Shown here: positions 1 through 8,557 of the stretch, in pieces | How positions within the stretch are numbered: position 1 is the stretch's first letter | How the letters are laid out: each line of letters starts with the position of its first letter | The notes under the pieces: generated by a model | The model's database searches: none | Seen by the model: only the letters and a program-made list of their open reading frames with translations | Told to the model about the DNA's origin: nothing | Assembly: GCA_944381225.1 (NCBI GenBank) | Contig: CALWKJ010000012.1 | Location: 1 to 21,740, forward strand | Reading direction: 5' to 3' | Origin: an uncultured Clostridia bacterium | GTDB lineage: Bacteria > Bacillota > Clostridia > Christensenellales > UBA1242 | Length of the DNA: 21,740 nucleotides | Position numbers and translations under genes: made by a program

Positions 1-861
1 GCAATAAATAATAATCATTCAGAACTTGAATCTACAAAAATTATTGAGTCGTTTATGATTTTAAACAATGAAGTTATTGGTGAATTTTTTAAAAAAAATA
101 ATTTAGAAACTATTTATAGAATTCACAAGAGCCCATTGCAAAAAGACATTGATGAATTAAATGAAATATTAATGGATTTCGTTAATAATAAAGTTGGTCA
201 AAATTCTTATAGTTATCAAAAAGCTATTAAAAAAATAAAAGGAATAGAGAATGAAGACTTTTTAAAATTAAAAATTTTAAAATCACTGCCTAAAGCAGTA
301 TATGGTCCGGAAAATTTCGGACATTTTGGATTGGCATCTCAAAATTATCTTCATTTTACTTCGCCAATACGAAGATATGCCGATTTAGTTGTTCATCAAA
401 TTTTAGATTCATATGAATCAGATAAAAAATTTATCCCTACATATGATTATTTAAAATTTGTTGGAGAATATATTACAGAAAGAGAAAAATGCGCCATAAT
501 GTCAGAAAAAGAAAGCCATGAACTTATGTATACAATTTGGGCGGAAAATCATATAAATGAAGAAATCCAAGGGCAAATTTATGATTTTAACGATAAAGCA
601 TTAATAGTAAAACATGATTCTGTTTTAATTACTGTTCCATACAGCAGCATAAACAAAAGCAAAAGATATAATAAACCTACCATTTGTAAAACATCAATCA
701 AATTTAAAGAGGGATTTTCTTTGAATATTGGAGATAAAATTAATGTAAAAATTTTATCAACTGATAGGTTAAACAGAGTCATAAATGTTGAAGCTTCAAT
801 TATAAAAGAAAAACAAACAGAAAAAAATAATATCAAAAAAGAAAATCAATTTTCATTATAA
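1..861 (+). CDS. rnr: Ribonuclease R, C-terminal part (5' end outside window)
   Basis: This is the 3' part of a 3'-to-5' exoribonuclease of the RNB (RNase II/R) family. The reading frame is open from base 1, and the residues before the first ATG (position 55) already fit the family (HSELESTKIIESFMILNNE resembles the usual EEFMLLANE helix), so the gene enters from outside the window and the ATG at 55 is not the start. Visible landmarks are the RNB-domain signature LHFTSPIRRYADLVVH (about residues 117-132 counted from base 1), then an S1-like beta-barrel segment and a lysine-rich tail, as is common in RNase R. The catalytic Asp cluster of the RNB domain lies upstream and cannot be checked. The basic tail and S1 segment favour RNase R over RNase II. 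The gene ends just before an intrinsic terminator. Confidence 0.9.
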   Translation, partial: AINNNHSELESTKIIESFMILNNEVIGEFFKKNNLETIYRIHKSPLQKDIDELNEILMDFVNNKVGQNSYSYQKAIKKIKGIENEDFLKLKILKSLPKAVYGPENFGHFGLASQNYLHFTSPIRRYADLVVHQILDSYESDKKFIPTYDYLKFVGEYITEREKCAIMSEKESHELMYTIWAENHINEEIQGQIYDFNDKALIVKHDSVLITVPYSSINKSKRYNKPTICKTSIKFKEGFSLNIGDKINVKILSTDRLNRVINVEASIIKEKQTEKNNIKKENQFSL

Positions 862-888
862 AAAATCTACCATATGGTAGTTTTTTTT
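861..888 (+). terminator. Intrinsic terminator after rnr
   Basis: The palindrome CTACCATATGGTAG (867-880) is preceded by an A-run and followed by eight T (881-888). The A-run can pair with the T-run and extend the stem, so it could work in both directions. It starts at the rnr stop codon. Confidence 0.85.
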
Positions 889-923
889 ATAATATCTTAT
901 ATATTCTTTGCATAAAATGTAAC

Positions 924-1640
924 ATGAAAAAAATTACAGAAAAAATTTTTAGAAACTATATTGCAAATGCTTTTATTATTTTAATATTTGTCTGTTTATT
1001 TTCATTATCATTTTTAGGACAAGTGACATATGTTTTTAATTCTAATGGCTATTCTCCACTTTATAATGGAAATAAAAATTCTAATAAAGTTTCACTTATG
1101 TTTAATGTGTATATGGGAACAGAGTACATAGACGATATTTTAACATGCTTAAACGAGTCAAATTCAAAGGCAACATTTTTTGTTGGTGGAAGTTGGGCAA
1201 TAAAAAATAGTGACACTTTAAAAAAAATTTTAGATAATGGTCATGAAATAGGCAATCATGGTTACTGGCATAAAGACCATAAAATGATAAGTTATGAAAA
1301 AAATTTAAGTGAAATTGAATTAACACATAAACTGGTTAAAGAATTATTAAATTATGATATTTCATTATTTGCGCCACCCAGTGGTTCTTTTGGAAACAAC
1401 ACATTAAAGGCAGCACAGCAAATGGGCTATAAAACTATAATGTGGACAAAAGATACAATAGATTGGCGAGATAAAGATTCGTCGCTAATATATTCTAGAG
1501 CAATAAAAAATCCTTCAGGCGGTGATTTTATATTAATGCATCCCACAGAATGTACCTTAAAAGCACTTCCAGATATTATTTCATTTTATACACAAAGTGG
1601 ATATAAATTGACAACAGTTTCGGAAAATATTGCACAATAG
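924..1640 (+). CDS. NodB-fold polysaccharide deacetylase-like protein, membrane anchored, motif-degenerate
   Basis: The protein has 238 residues: a short basic N-terminus, one hydrophobic segment at about 13-34 (uncleaved anchor or signal peptide), then a NodB homology domain (carbohydrate esterase family 4 fold) from about residue 55 to the end. Of the five CE4 motifs, motif 1 (canonical TFDDG) reads M59-F-N-V-Y, so both acidic residues are absent. Motif 2 keeps its two histidines (H112 and H116 in NHGYWH). Motif 3 (RxPxG) has lost its Arg (A150-P-P-S-G). Motif 4 D180-W181 and motif 5 H206 are kept. The overall pattern resembles the YlxY/PdaB-like sporulation group, in which motif 1 is often altered (family knowledge from memory). 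Catalysis is therefore doubtful; a structural or cell-wall-binding role is possible. The start at 924 has no good Shine-Dalgarno and lies only 35 nt after the rnr terminator, so the start or the promoter is uncertain. Confidence 0.8.
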   Translation: MKKITEKIFRNYIANAFIILIFVCLFSLSFLGQVTYVFNSNGYSPLYNGNKNSNKVSLMFNVYMGTEYIDDILTCLNESNSKATFFVGGSWAIKNSDTLKKILDNGHEIGNHGYWHKDHKMISYEKNLSEIELTHKLVKELLNYDISLFAPPSGSFGNNTLKAAQQMGYKTIMWTKDTIDWRDKDSSLIYSRAIKNPSGGDFILMHPTECTLKALPDIISFYTQSGYKLTTVSENIAQ

Positions 1641-1643
1641 GGC

Positions 1644-1672
1644 TTGGAAAAATTTAATAATGGTGATATAAT
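1644..1672 (+). promoter_or_regulatory. Sigma-A type promoter with extended -10, upstream of ftsK
   Basis: -35 TTGGAA (1644-1649), 17-nt spacer, and TGATATAAT (TG at 1664-1665, TATAAT at 1667-1672). The extended -10 is perfect. Predicted start near 1679, giving a leader of about 43 nt before the GTG. It begins four bases after the upstream stop codon and probably drives ftsK-rimO-pgsA-cinA-like-recA. Confidence 0.75.
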
Positions 1673-1721
1673 ACTCTTGCGTTGTAATGGCGTTTAAAAT
1701 TTATTAAAGAGGAAAATTGTT

Positions 1722-4430
1722 GTGGCAATTTATAACTTGTCAAATGAATCACAAAGGAATCAAAAATCGCAAAAAGACAAAAATAAAACAGTTGGAATAA
1801 TTCTCATAGCCGTATCATCATTTGCTTTTTTAGTTTTATTGACTAGTTTTATTCAATTTTTAAAATCTTTTTTGCTTGGAATTTTTGGACTTTTTTCATA
1901 TCCTTTGTTTATTACTACTTTTGTAATAGGAATGGCTTTATTAAATAATAAAAAATATATAATGACAGTTAAGTATATTGTCTATCTTTTGTGCGCAATC
2001 CTTTCTTTGTTGTGTATTTTGCACATGTTGTTTATGGATACTAGTGGAAGTTTTTTTTCTTATTTAAGCAGATGTTATACACAAAAAATGACAGTAGGGG
2101 GATTTGTGTGTGGCATTTTAACTGCACCTTTTATATTTATTTTAAACAAAGCTGGAGCTTTTATTGTATTTAGTGTATTATTGATTATTTTTGGAGCTCT
2201 TTTAGCAGATTATATATATTATTTAAATAAATCACAAGTTTTAAAAAATCCTATAAGTGTGTCTAAACAAATACCAAAAATTGAACAACCAAAAGGAATA
2301 GAAACATTAAATAAAAAAGAACATGAAAAAATAAATGTTGTATTAGATGCTAAATTAAGCACGGAACAAGTTGATGATTCTGCAAAACGTAAACTTGGTT
2401 TAATAAAAACTAATCGAGACGATATTGCCAATGATAAAGAAGACAAAAAAGAACAGAAAAAATTACCTTCTTTTGACGATAAAAAATCGTTAAAAGAATT
2501 TTTGCTAACGCCTGATAGTAAAGTAGATTTGTCGAAGTACAATGCAAAATCATTGCCCAAACTCACAGTTTCTATGCAGAAAAATATAGATGATTTAAAA
2601 TCTTCAAACACAATCAAAACAATACAAAATGAAACAAATGATGGTATGCCAAGCAAAATTGTTCACGATTATTCTGCATCATATAATAATAATTTATATG
2701 AAAACAATGACAAAAAAACTTTTTTTGCTCCAATAATTGAAAACAAAGAAAATGTTGAAGCTAAAACTAATGATTCAACTTTTGCAGATGATGTTTTGGC
2801 ATCATTAATAAGTGATGCAAAGATTAATACAAATGCAGAGCCAATTAAGCCAGAAAATGGCAGACGGGGGCTTAGGAATCTAAATCTTGATGCAAATTTT
2901 GTTAAGCCAAAAGTTGAACAACAAAAAATAGAAAATTTGCCAATTAAGCCTAAAAAACAACTTAGATATCACTTGCCACCTTTAGATTTATTAACAACCA
3001 AGTCGGTTGACTTAAGTGAATTAAATGAAGATGTTATGTTAAAGCGCGAACAATTGGAAAATGCCCTTGACACCTTTGGAATTCCAGCAAAAGTAATCGA
3101 AGTAGTTGTTGGACCTGCTGTAACAAGATACGAACTAGAAATGCCGGCTGGTATATCTGTTAAAAAATTGTTAGCACATGCAGACGATATAGCTTTAAAT
3201 TTAGCCGCAAATGGTGATATAAGAATTGAAGCTCCAATTCCAGGTAAAAGCGCAGTGGGAATAGAAGTCCCAAATGAAAAAATCGCAACAATAGGGCTTA
3301 AAGATATTATAGCTTCCAATGAATTTCAAAATGCTAAGGCTCCATTAACCTTTGTACTTGGAAAAGACATAGCGGGCGCTGTTAGGTTGTGCAATCTTGC
3401 AAAAATGCCACATTTGTTGGTTGCTGGTTCAACTGGAAGTGGTAAATCAGTATGTTTAAATGCTGTAATTTTAAGCTTAATATATAAAACTTCTCCAGAT
3501 GATGTCAGATTAATCTTAATTGACCCAAAACAAGTAGAATTTTCTATATACAATGGCTTGCCACATCTTTTGTTGCCAAATGTTATAACGGATAGTGACA
3601 AAGCTTTAAACGCATTATCATGGGCAGTAAATGAAATGGAAAGAAGATATACTTTGTTTAAAAATACAAGGACAAAGGATATTGTTGAATATGTTAACAG
3701 CGCTGACGTTTTAGAGGGAAGAAGCGAAAAAATACCTTATATAGTAATAATTATAGATGAAGTTGCAGATTTGCTTATGACTGCGAAAAAAGATGTAGAG
3801 GAGAAAATAGCGCGATTAGCACAAAAAGCAAGGGCTGCAGGAATTCATTTGATTTTGGCAACTCAAAGACCATCGGTTGATGTTATTACTGGAACTATGA
3901 AAAACAATTTCACTTCAAGAATAACTTTCAAATTAATGAGTTTTGCTGATAGTAAAACCATATTGGACCAAGGTGGTGCTGAAAAATTGTTGGGTAAAGG
4001 TGACATGTTATATAAACCAAGCGACGCAAGTGAGCCAAAAAGAATACAAGGCTGTTTTGTTACTTCAACTGAAGTTAATAATATAGTTGAATATGTTAAA
4101 GATAAAAATTCTGATTATGATTACGATGATAAGATTGAAACTCAAATATTAAATCCTCCAAAGCAAGATGCTATGAGCAGTTTAAACGGAGAATCAAGTA
4201 ATGAAACTGGTTATGATCCTCTTATGCCACAAGCTTTAAAATGTGTTATAGAAAACGGACAGGCATCTATAAGCATGTTGCAACGCCGACTTGTTATTGG
4301 TTATCCAAGAGCGGCAAGAATAATTGATCAAATGCAAGAAAGTAATTTTATTTCTCCACAAGATGGAAGCAAACCAAGAACAGTATTAATAACAATGGAA
4401 CAATATGAAGAAATGTTTGGTGATGAATAA
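1722..4430 (+). CDS. ftsK: DNA translocase FtsK/SpoIIIE
   Basis: ATP-driven double-stranded DNA pump acting at the division or sporulation septum. The protein has 902 residues with four or five hydrophobic segments (about 22-170), a long charged low-complexity linker (about 171-420), the alpha/beta motor domains (about 430-790) and the winged-helix gamma domain (about 831-900), which in the family reads KOPS/SRS polarity sequences. Walker A is GSTGSGKS (569-576); Walker B is IIIIDEVADLL (D679-E680). GTG at 1722 is chosen because AAGAGG (1707-1712) sits at normal spacing and the upstream promoter is close. In Clostridia one such protein often serves both vegetative growth and forespore chromosome transfer, and the spoIIA operon in this window makes the SpoIIIE role plausible (inference). 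The stop overlaps the rimO start by one base (TAATG), suggesting translational coupling. Confidence 0.95.
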   Translation: MAIYNLSNESQRNQKSQKDKNKTVGIILIAVSSFAFLVLLTSFIQFLKSFLLGIFGLFSYPLFITTFVIGMALLNNKKYIMTVKYIVYLLCAILSLLCILHMLFMDTSGSFFSYLSRCYTQKMTVGGFVCGILTAPFIFILNKAGAFIVFSVLLIIFGALLADYIYYLNKSQVLKNPISVSKQIPKIEQPKGIETLNKKEHEKINVVLDAKLSTEQVDDSAKRKLGLIKTNRDDIANDKEDKKEQKKLPSFDDKKSLKEFLLTPDSKVDLSKYNAKSLPKLTVSMQKNIDDLKSSNTIKTIQNETNDGMPSKIVHDYSASYNNNLYENNDKKTFFAPIIENKENVEAKTNDSTFADDVLASLISDAKINTNAEPIKPENGRRGLRNLNLDANFVKPKVEQQKIENLPIKPKKQLRYHLPPLDLLTTKSVDLSELNEDVMLKREQLENALDTFGIPAKVIEVVVGPAVTRYELEMPAGISVKKLLAHADDIALNLAANGDIRIEAPIPGKSAVGIEVPNEKIATIGLKDIIASNEFQNAKAPLTFVLGKDIAGAVRLCNLAKMPHLLVAGSTGSGKSVCLNAVILSLIYKTSPDDVRLILIDPKQVEFSIYNGLPHLLLPNVITDSDKALNALSWAVNEMERRYTLFKNTRTKDIVEYVNSADVLEGRSEKIPYIVIIIDEVADLLMTAKKDVEEKIARLAQKARAAGIHLILATQRPSVDVITGTMKNNFTSRITFKLMSFADSKTILDQGGAEKLLGKGDMLYKPSDASEPKRIQGCFVTSTEVNNIVEYVKDKNSDYDYDDKIETQILNPPKQDAMSSLNGESSNETGYDPLMPQALKCVIENGQASISMLQRRLVIGYPRAARIIDQMQESNFISPQDGSKPRTVLITMEQYEEMFGDE

Positions 4431-5749
4431 TGACAGATAAAGAACTAAAAGAAAAACAAATAAGCGCTATAAGTTTAGGATGTGATAAAAACAGAGTTGA
4501 CTTAGAGCATATGCTTGGAAAGTTAAAAGATTTTGGATTTAATATTGTAAGTGACTTAGATGAGGCACAAATTATTATTGTCAACACTTGTGCTTTCATT
4601 TTACCTGCAGTAAAAGAAGCAATAGAGAACATTTTATTAGCTGTAAGCAAAAAGCAAAATAAATGTGAAAAAGTAATTGTAACTGGCTGTATAAACGAAA
4701 GATACACAACAGAACTAAAAAACTCTTTAAAAGAGGTTGACTGCTTTGTAAAATTAAAAGACAACGATGATATAGTTAAAATAATTATGAATTTGTATGG
4801 ACTGGATATAAAAGATAAATTTAGAAGCAATTTGCGTTTGTTGACAACACATAAACACTATGCATATTTAAAAATTGCTGACGGATGCAACAATGGCTGT
4901 GCATATTGCACAATACCAAGAATTAGGGGTAGATATAGATCTGTTGACATTGATGAACTTTACAAAGAAGCAAAACAATTAGCAAAGCAAGGTGTTAAAG
5001 AATTGATTTTAGTTGCACAAGATATAACCAGATATGGCGAAGATATTTATAATAAAAATTCCCTTATAGATTTACTTGAAAAACTTTCAAAAATTAAAGA
5101 AATTGAATGGATTAGGTTGCACTATTTGTATCCTGAAAAAATAACAGATCAGTTTTTAGATTACATAAATAATAATCAAAAAATATGCAAATATTTAGAC
5201 ATTCCATTACAGCATATCGATGATAAAATATTATTTGATATGAACAGGAAATGTGATGAAAAAACCACAAGAGTATTGATTGACAAAATAAAAAACAGTT
5301 ATCCAAATTTTACAATAAGGTCAACGTTTATCGTTGGATTTCCAGGAGAAACTAAAAAACAGTTTAATAAGCTGCTAGATTTTATAATGCAATCAAATTT
5401 GCAAAATGTAGGATTTTTTCCATTTTATAAAGAAGAAAAAACTAAAGCTTTTTATATGAAAAAACAAGTTCCAAACTTTATAAAAAAGCGCAGATTAAAT
5501 AAAATTCAAAAACTGCAACAACAAATTGCTGATAATTTAAATAAAAAAAGAATTAATCAAGTTGTTAAAGTGTTGATTGATGAATTTGATACAAATTCAG
5601 GCTTCTACATCGGAAGAGATGAATTTAACTCTCCAGGGGTTGACTTTTGTATTGAAATATTGGATAATAATAACGTTGAGTGTGGGCAATTTTATAATGT
5701 TAAACTTACAGATTACTCAAATGGAATTTTCAAAGGAGAGATAATATGA
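4430..5749 (+). CDS. rimO: Ribosomal protein S12 methylthiotransferase RimO
   Basis: Radical-SAM methylthiotransferase that adds a methylthio group to the conserved Asp of ribosomal protein S12. It is a complete 439-residue protein: an N-terminal UPF0004 domain (SLGCDKNRVD; VNTCAF; TGC) with three cysteines for an auxiliary 4Fe-4S cluster, the radical-SAM CxxxCxxC motif at C153, C157 and C160 (GCNNGCAYC, followed by IPRIRGRYRS), the helix IPLQHIDD, and a C-terminal TRAM domain (about 370-439). IRGRYRS after the cysteines and the DKNRVD N-terminal motif favour RimO over MiaB, and a separate MiaB is encoded at 10915. It overlaps ftsK by one base and pgsA by four (ATGA). The ftsK-rimO-pgsA order is common in Clostridia. 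Confidence 0.93.
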   Translation: MTDKELKEKQISAISLGCDKNRVDLEHMLGKLKDFGFNIVSDLDEAQIIIVNTCAFILPAVKEAIENILLAVSKKQNKCEKVIVTGCINERYTTELKNSLKEVDCFVKLKDNDDIVKIIMNLYGLDIKDKFRSNLRLLTTHKHYAYLKIADGCNNGCAYCTIPRIRGRYRSVDIDELYKEAKQLAKQGVKELILVAQDITRYGEDIYNKNSLIDLLEKLSKIKEIEWIRLHYLYPEKITDQFLDYINNNQKICKYLDIPLQHIDDKILFDMNRKCDEKTTRVLIDKIKNSYPNFTIRSTFIVGFPGETKKQFNKLLDFIMQSNLQNVGFFPFYKEEKTKAFYMKKQVPNFIKKRRLNKIQKLQQQIADNLNKKRINQVVKVLIDEFDTNSGFYIGRDEFNSPGVDFCIEILDNNNVECGQFYNVKLTDYSNGIFKGEII

Positions 5750-6318
5750 ATTTGCCAAATAAATTAAGTATTTTAAGGATTTGTTTTATTCCGTTTATAA
5801 TGTTTTTTTACATCCAAAATTTTTGGCAATGGGGTAAAATAGTAGCAGTAGTATTATTTGTTTTAGCAATTATCACAGACGCCTTAGACGGTTACATAGC
5901 TAGAAAATATAATTTAGTTACAGACTTGGGCAAATTGTTAGACGCCAATGCTGATAAGATATTAATTTTAGCAGCACTTTTATTGGTTGTTGTTGACAAT
6001 ACTATTATTGCACCATATGGAGTAATAATTGCAACAATAATTATTGGAAGAGATATGATTATAAGTGCATTTAGACAAATAGCGGCAACAAAAAATTTTG
6101 TCATGGCAGCAGACAAACTAGGCAAAATTAAAGCTATTTTAACTGATATTTCAATGGCAATGTTTATGCTTTTATCATATTTTTATCAAATTGAACTAAA
6201 TGCAAATTTTACTAATGTTTTTGCAATTTGCTCATATGTTATGATTGGAATAAGCATAGTTCTTACAATTTGGTCTATGTTAAACTATATGATAAAAAAT
6301 AGAAGGGTATTAAAGTAA
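5746..6318 (+). CDS. pgsA: CDP-diacylglycerol-glycerol-3-phosphate 3-phosphatidyltransferase
   Basis: Integral membrane enzyme that makes phosphatidylglycerol phosphate from CDP-diacylglycerol and glycerol-3-phosphate, the committed step to phosphatidylglycerol and cardiolipin. The 190 residues are mostly hydrophobic, with about five or six membrane segments. The CDP-alcohol phosphotransferase signature is complete: D45-x2-D48-G49-x2-A52-R53-x8-G62-x3-D66-x3-D70. The start ATG overlaps the rimO stop, and AAAGGAGA sits just upstream inside rimO. The motif is shared by other CDP-alcohol transferases; length, N-terminal NLPNKLSILR and position before the cinA slot and recA make PgsA the best call. 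Confidence 0.93.
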   Translation: MNLPNKLSILRICFIPFIMFFYIQNFWQWGKIVAVVLFVLAIITDALDGYIARKYNLVTDLGKLLDANADKILILAALLLVVVDNTIIAPYGVIIATIIIGRDMIISAFRQIAATKNFVMAADKLGKIKAILTDISMAMFMLLSYFYQIELNANFTNVFAICSYVMIGISIVLTIWSMLNYMIKNRRVLK

Positions 6319-6325
6319 AACTTTT

Positions 6326-7549
6326 ATGGTGAGTATTTACACAATTTCTGATAAAGCACTTATGGGTAAGCAGATAAACATTTTATCTGCTTATATATCT
6401 GAGTGTTTTTTTAAAAACAATTTAAAAATATTTAAACAATGTGTACTTTCTGCAAATTCTAACTTTAAACAACTTATAAACATAGATGAAAATTCTAATG
6501 TTTACATTTTTTTGGTTGACAAAGCAAACTTGAATTTAAATGAATTTTTGTGTGAAATTACAAATAGCAATCTTATTGATAATCCATATTTAAAAAATGC
6601 AATATACGATTATTACAGAAAAATTTCTCAACCAGTTGAAAAAGACAGTGAATTAGAGTGGAGAATATCATCAAAGGCAAGGGCAATTATAAATAACGAA
6701 GGGTTAACACAGGGCTATTTACTTAACAATGACAACTATATATTTTGCGTTTTGCCCAATAATTATGAAGAAGCAAGACAAATGTTTGATGATGTAGTAC
6801 TTGATTTTATTAAGTCAAATCAAAAAAAGAAATATAAAACATACACGTTTAAAACTTTTGGACTTACTGAAAGTGTAATTTCAACTATAATATCTCAAGA
6901 ATTAAAAAATAAAGATAAAATTTCAATAAATTTATTTTCAAAATTATTAGAGGTTGATATAGTTATTAAATCGTTAGAAAACAACCATGAATTAGATAAT
7001 ATTGCACAAAAAATACTTTTAAAACTAGATAAATATATTTATTCTGTAGAAGACATTCGAATTGAAAATGTTTTATATAAACTTTTAAAATTAAATGAAA
7101 TAAAAATAAGCTTTATAGAAGACATAACTGCTGGTAATTTGTGTTCAAAATTAAGCCAAGAGTCTAGCGACGCTAAAAATTATATAGGTAAAAGCGTTAT
7201 TGTTTTAGATAAACAATCAAAAATTGACAATTTTAATTTATCAGAGCATGATTTTGAGGTCGATTATGGAATTTCTCCAAATTTAGTTTACGAAATAACT
7301 GCGAGAATGTTAAAAGAAACAAATTCAAATATTGTGGTGGCTAATATTGGCAATTTAAATAAAGACAACAATTTGCCGTATGGACTTTGTTACATTGCCG
7401 TAGGCGATAGAAGAGAAATTCATGTTTATAAAAATATTTTTAAAGGTAGCATAAAAGATATAATTAACAGCGTAACTATTGCAAGTTATTTTTATCTTAT
7501 TAAAAAATTGAAGAAAAATGATTTTCATTTTGAACAAACTACTGTATAA
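6326..7549 (+). CDS. CinA-like protein with degenerate motifs
   Basis: The 407-residue protein lies between pgsA and recA, the usual place of cinA, and has the length of two-domain CinA (about 410). By eye its N-terminus (DKALMGKQINILSAYISE) aligns with the CinA start (TELLLGQIVNTNAQFLSE), and its C-terminus (YGLCYIAVGDRREIHVYK ... FYLIKKL) aligns with the end of the nicotinamide mononucleotide deamidase domain. The functional signatures are gone: no GGLGPTxDD in the N-terminal domain, LPGPPxE replaced by LPNNYEE, the ESxTGG catalytic loop replaced by E265-D-I-T-A-G, and no TGxAGP (the spot reads ANIGNLN). The frame is open with no stops, so this is a divergent protein rather than a pseudogene. 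NMN deamidase and ADP-ribose pyrophosphatase activity are both unlikely. It has a poor ribosome binding site seven bases after pgsA, so it probably depends on coupling. The homology call rests on alignment by eye plus synteny. Confidence 0.72.
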   Translation: MVSIYTISDKALMGKQINILSAYISECFFKNNLKIFKQCVLSANSNFKQLINIDENSNVYIFLVDKANLNLNEFLCEITNSNLIDNPYLKNAIYDYYRKISQPVEKDSELEWRISSKARAIINNEGLTQGYLLNNDNYIFCVLPNNYEEARQMFDDVVLDFIKSNQKKKYKTYTFKTFGLTESVISTIISQELKNKDKISINLFSKLLEVDIVIKSLENNHELDNIAQKILLKLDKYIYSVEDIRIENVLYKLLKLNEIKISFIEDITAGNLCSKLSQESSDAKNYIGKSVIVLDKQSKIDNFNLSEHDFEVDYGISPNLVYEITARMLKETNSNIVVANIGNLNKDNNLPYGLCYIAVGDRREIHVYKNIFKGSIKDIINSVTIASYFYLIKKLKKNDFHFEQTTV

Positions 7550-7550
7550 T
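7522..7550 (+). promoter_or_regulatory. Possible recA promoter inside the end of the CinA-like gene
   Basis: -35-like TTTTCA (7522-7527), 17-nt spacer, perfect -10 TATAAT (7545-7550), about 20 nt before the recA start. The -35 matches 4 of 6 consensus bases. The -10 overlaps the stop codon of the upstream gene and may be fortuitous in AT-rich DNA. No LexA-type box (GAACnnnnGTTC) was seen beside it. Confidence 0.4.
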
Positions 7551-7570
7551 ATATAAAAGACGGAGGAAAA

Positions 7571-8557
7571 ATGGACGACAATAAAAAGAAACTTTTAGAC
7601 CAAGCTATATTGCAAATTGAAAAACAATTTGGCAAAGGTGCAATAATGAAATTAGGAGATGCTCCAACCCAAAAAATAGACGTTATACCTTCTGGTTGTT
7701 TGCCACTAGATATAGCACTAGGAATTGGTGGTATTCCTAGAGGAAGAATTATTGAAATATACGGACCAGAATCATCTGGTAAAACAACAAGTGCTTTGCA
7801 TGTTATTGCTGAAGCTCAAAAAATGGGTGGAACGGCAGCATTTATTGATGCAGAGCATGCCTTAGATCCAGTGTATGCGCAAAAATTAGGAGTAAATGTT
7901 GAAGATTTGTATGTGTCTCAGCCAGATAATGGAGAACAAGCCTTGGATATTTGTGATACATTGGTTAGAACAGCAGCAGTAGATGTTGTTGTCGTAGACT
8001 CAGTGGCAGCTCTCACTCCAAAAGCAGAAATAGACGGTGATATGGGTGAAAATCATGTGGGTTTGCAAGCAAGACTTATGAGCCAAGCTTTAAGGAAATT
8101 GGCAGGAATTGCAAATAAAAGTAAAACTTGTGTAATTTTTATTAATCAATTAAGAGAAAAAATTGGAGTTATGTTTGGTTCTCCTGAAACAACTGCAGGT
8201 GGTAAAGCACTAAAGTTTTATGCAAGTATCAGGATGGACGTTAGAAAAGTTGACACAATTAAAAATGGTGATGAAATAGTTGGAAATAGGACCAGAATTA
8301 AGATTGTTAAAAATAAACTTGCACCACCTTTTAAAACAGTTGAATTTGACATAATTTATGGTAAAGGTATATCTAAAACAGGTTGCGTTCTTGATTTGGC
8401 AACTGAAATGGGTATATGTCAAAAAACTGGTTCTTGGTATGCTTACAATGATGAAAAAATAGGGCAAGGTAGAGAGAATGCAAAGATGTATTTACAAAAC
8501 AACCCTAATGTAATGGAAGAGATTGAAAAACAAGTTAGGCAAAAAGCCGGACTTTGA
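7571..8557 (+). CDS. recA: Recombinase RecA
   Basis: DNA strand-exchange ATPase for homologous recombination and repair, and co-protease for LexA in organisms that have it. The 328 residues carry Walker [10 protein letters not shown] (65-73), Walker [11 protein letters not shown], the L1/L2 DNA-binding region around [20 protein letters not shown], and the start [20 protein letters not shown] strong GGAGG (7562-7566) sits four bases before the ATG. The protein ends at QVRQKAGL, so the acidic C-terminal tail of longer RecAs (about 345-355 residues) is largely missing. The last 23 nt overlap the 3' end of the convergent PBP gene. Probably transcribed from the ftsK promoter and perhaps also from its own. 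Confidence 0.97.
   Translation: MDDNKKKLLDQAILQIEKQFGKGAIMKLGDAPTQKIDVIPSGCLPLDIALGIGGIPRGRIIEIYGPESSGKTTSALHVIAEAQKMGGTAAFIDAEHALDPVYAQKLGVNVEDLYVSQPDNGEQALDICDTLVRTAAVDVVVVDSVAALTPKAEIDGDMGENHVGLQARLMSQALRKLAGIANKSKTCVIFINQLREKIGVMFGSPETTAGGKALKFYASIRMDVRKVDTIKNGDEIVGNRTRIKIVKNKLAPPFKTVEFDIIYGKGISKTGCVLDLATEMGICQKTGSWYAYNDEKIGQGRENAKMYLQNNPNVMEEIEKQVRQKAGL

Noticed and set aside
911..918. Sigma-E type -10 (CATAAAAT) before the deacetylase-like gene
   Set aside because: It lies only a few bases before the ATG, so the transcript would start at or after the start codon; the -35 match is also weak.
6326..7549. CinA-like gene as a pseudogene
   Set aside because: The frame is uninterrupted, full length and has normal codon composition for the window, so a divergent functional protein is the better description.
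7520..7570. SOS (LexA) box before recA
   Set aside because: GAACAAACTACT resembles half a site only; the second GTTC half is missing.
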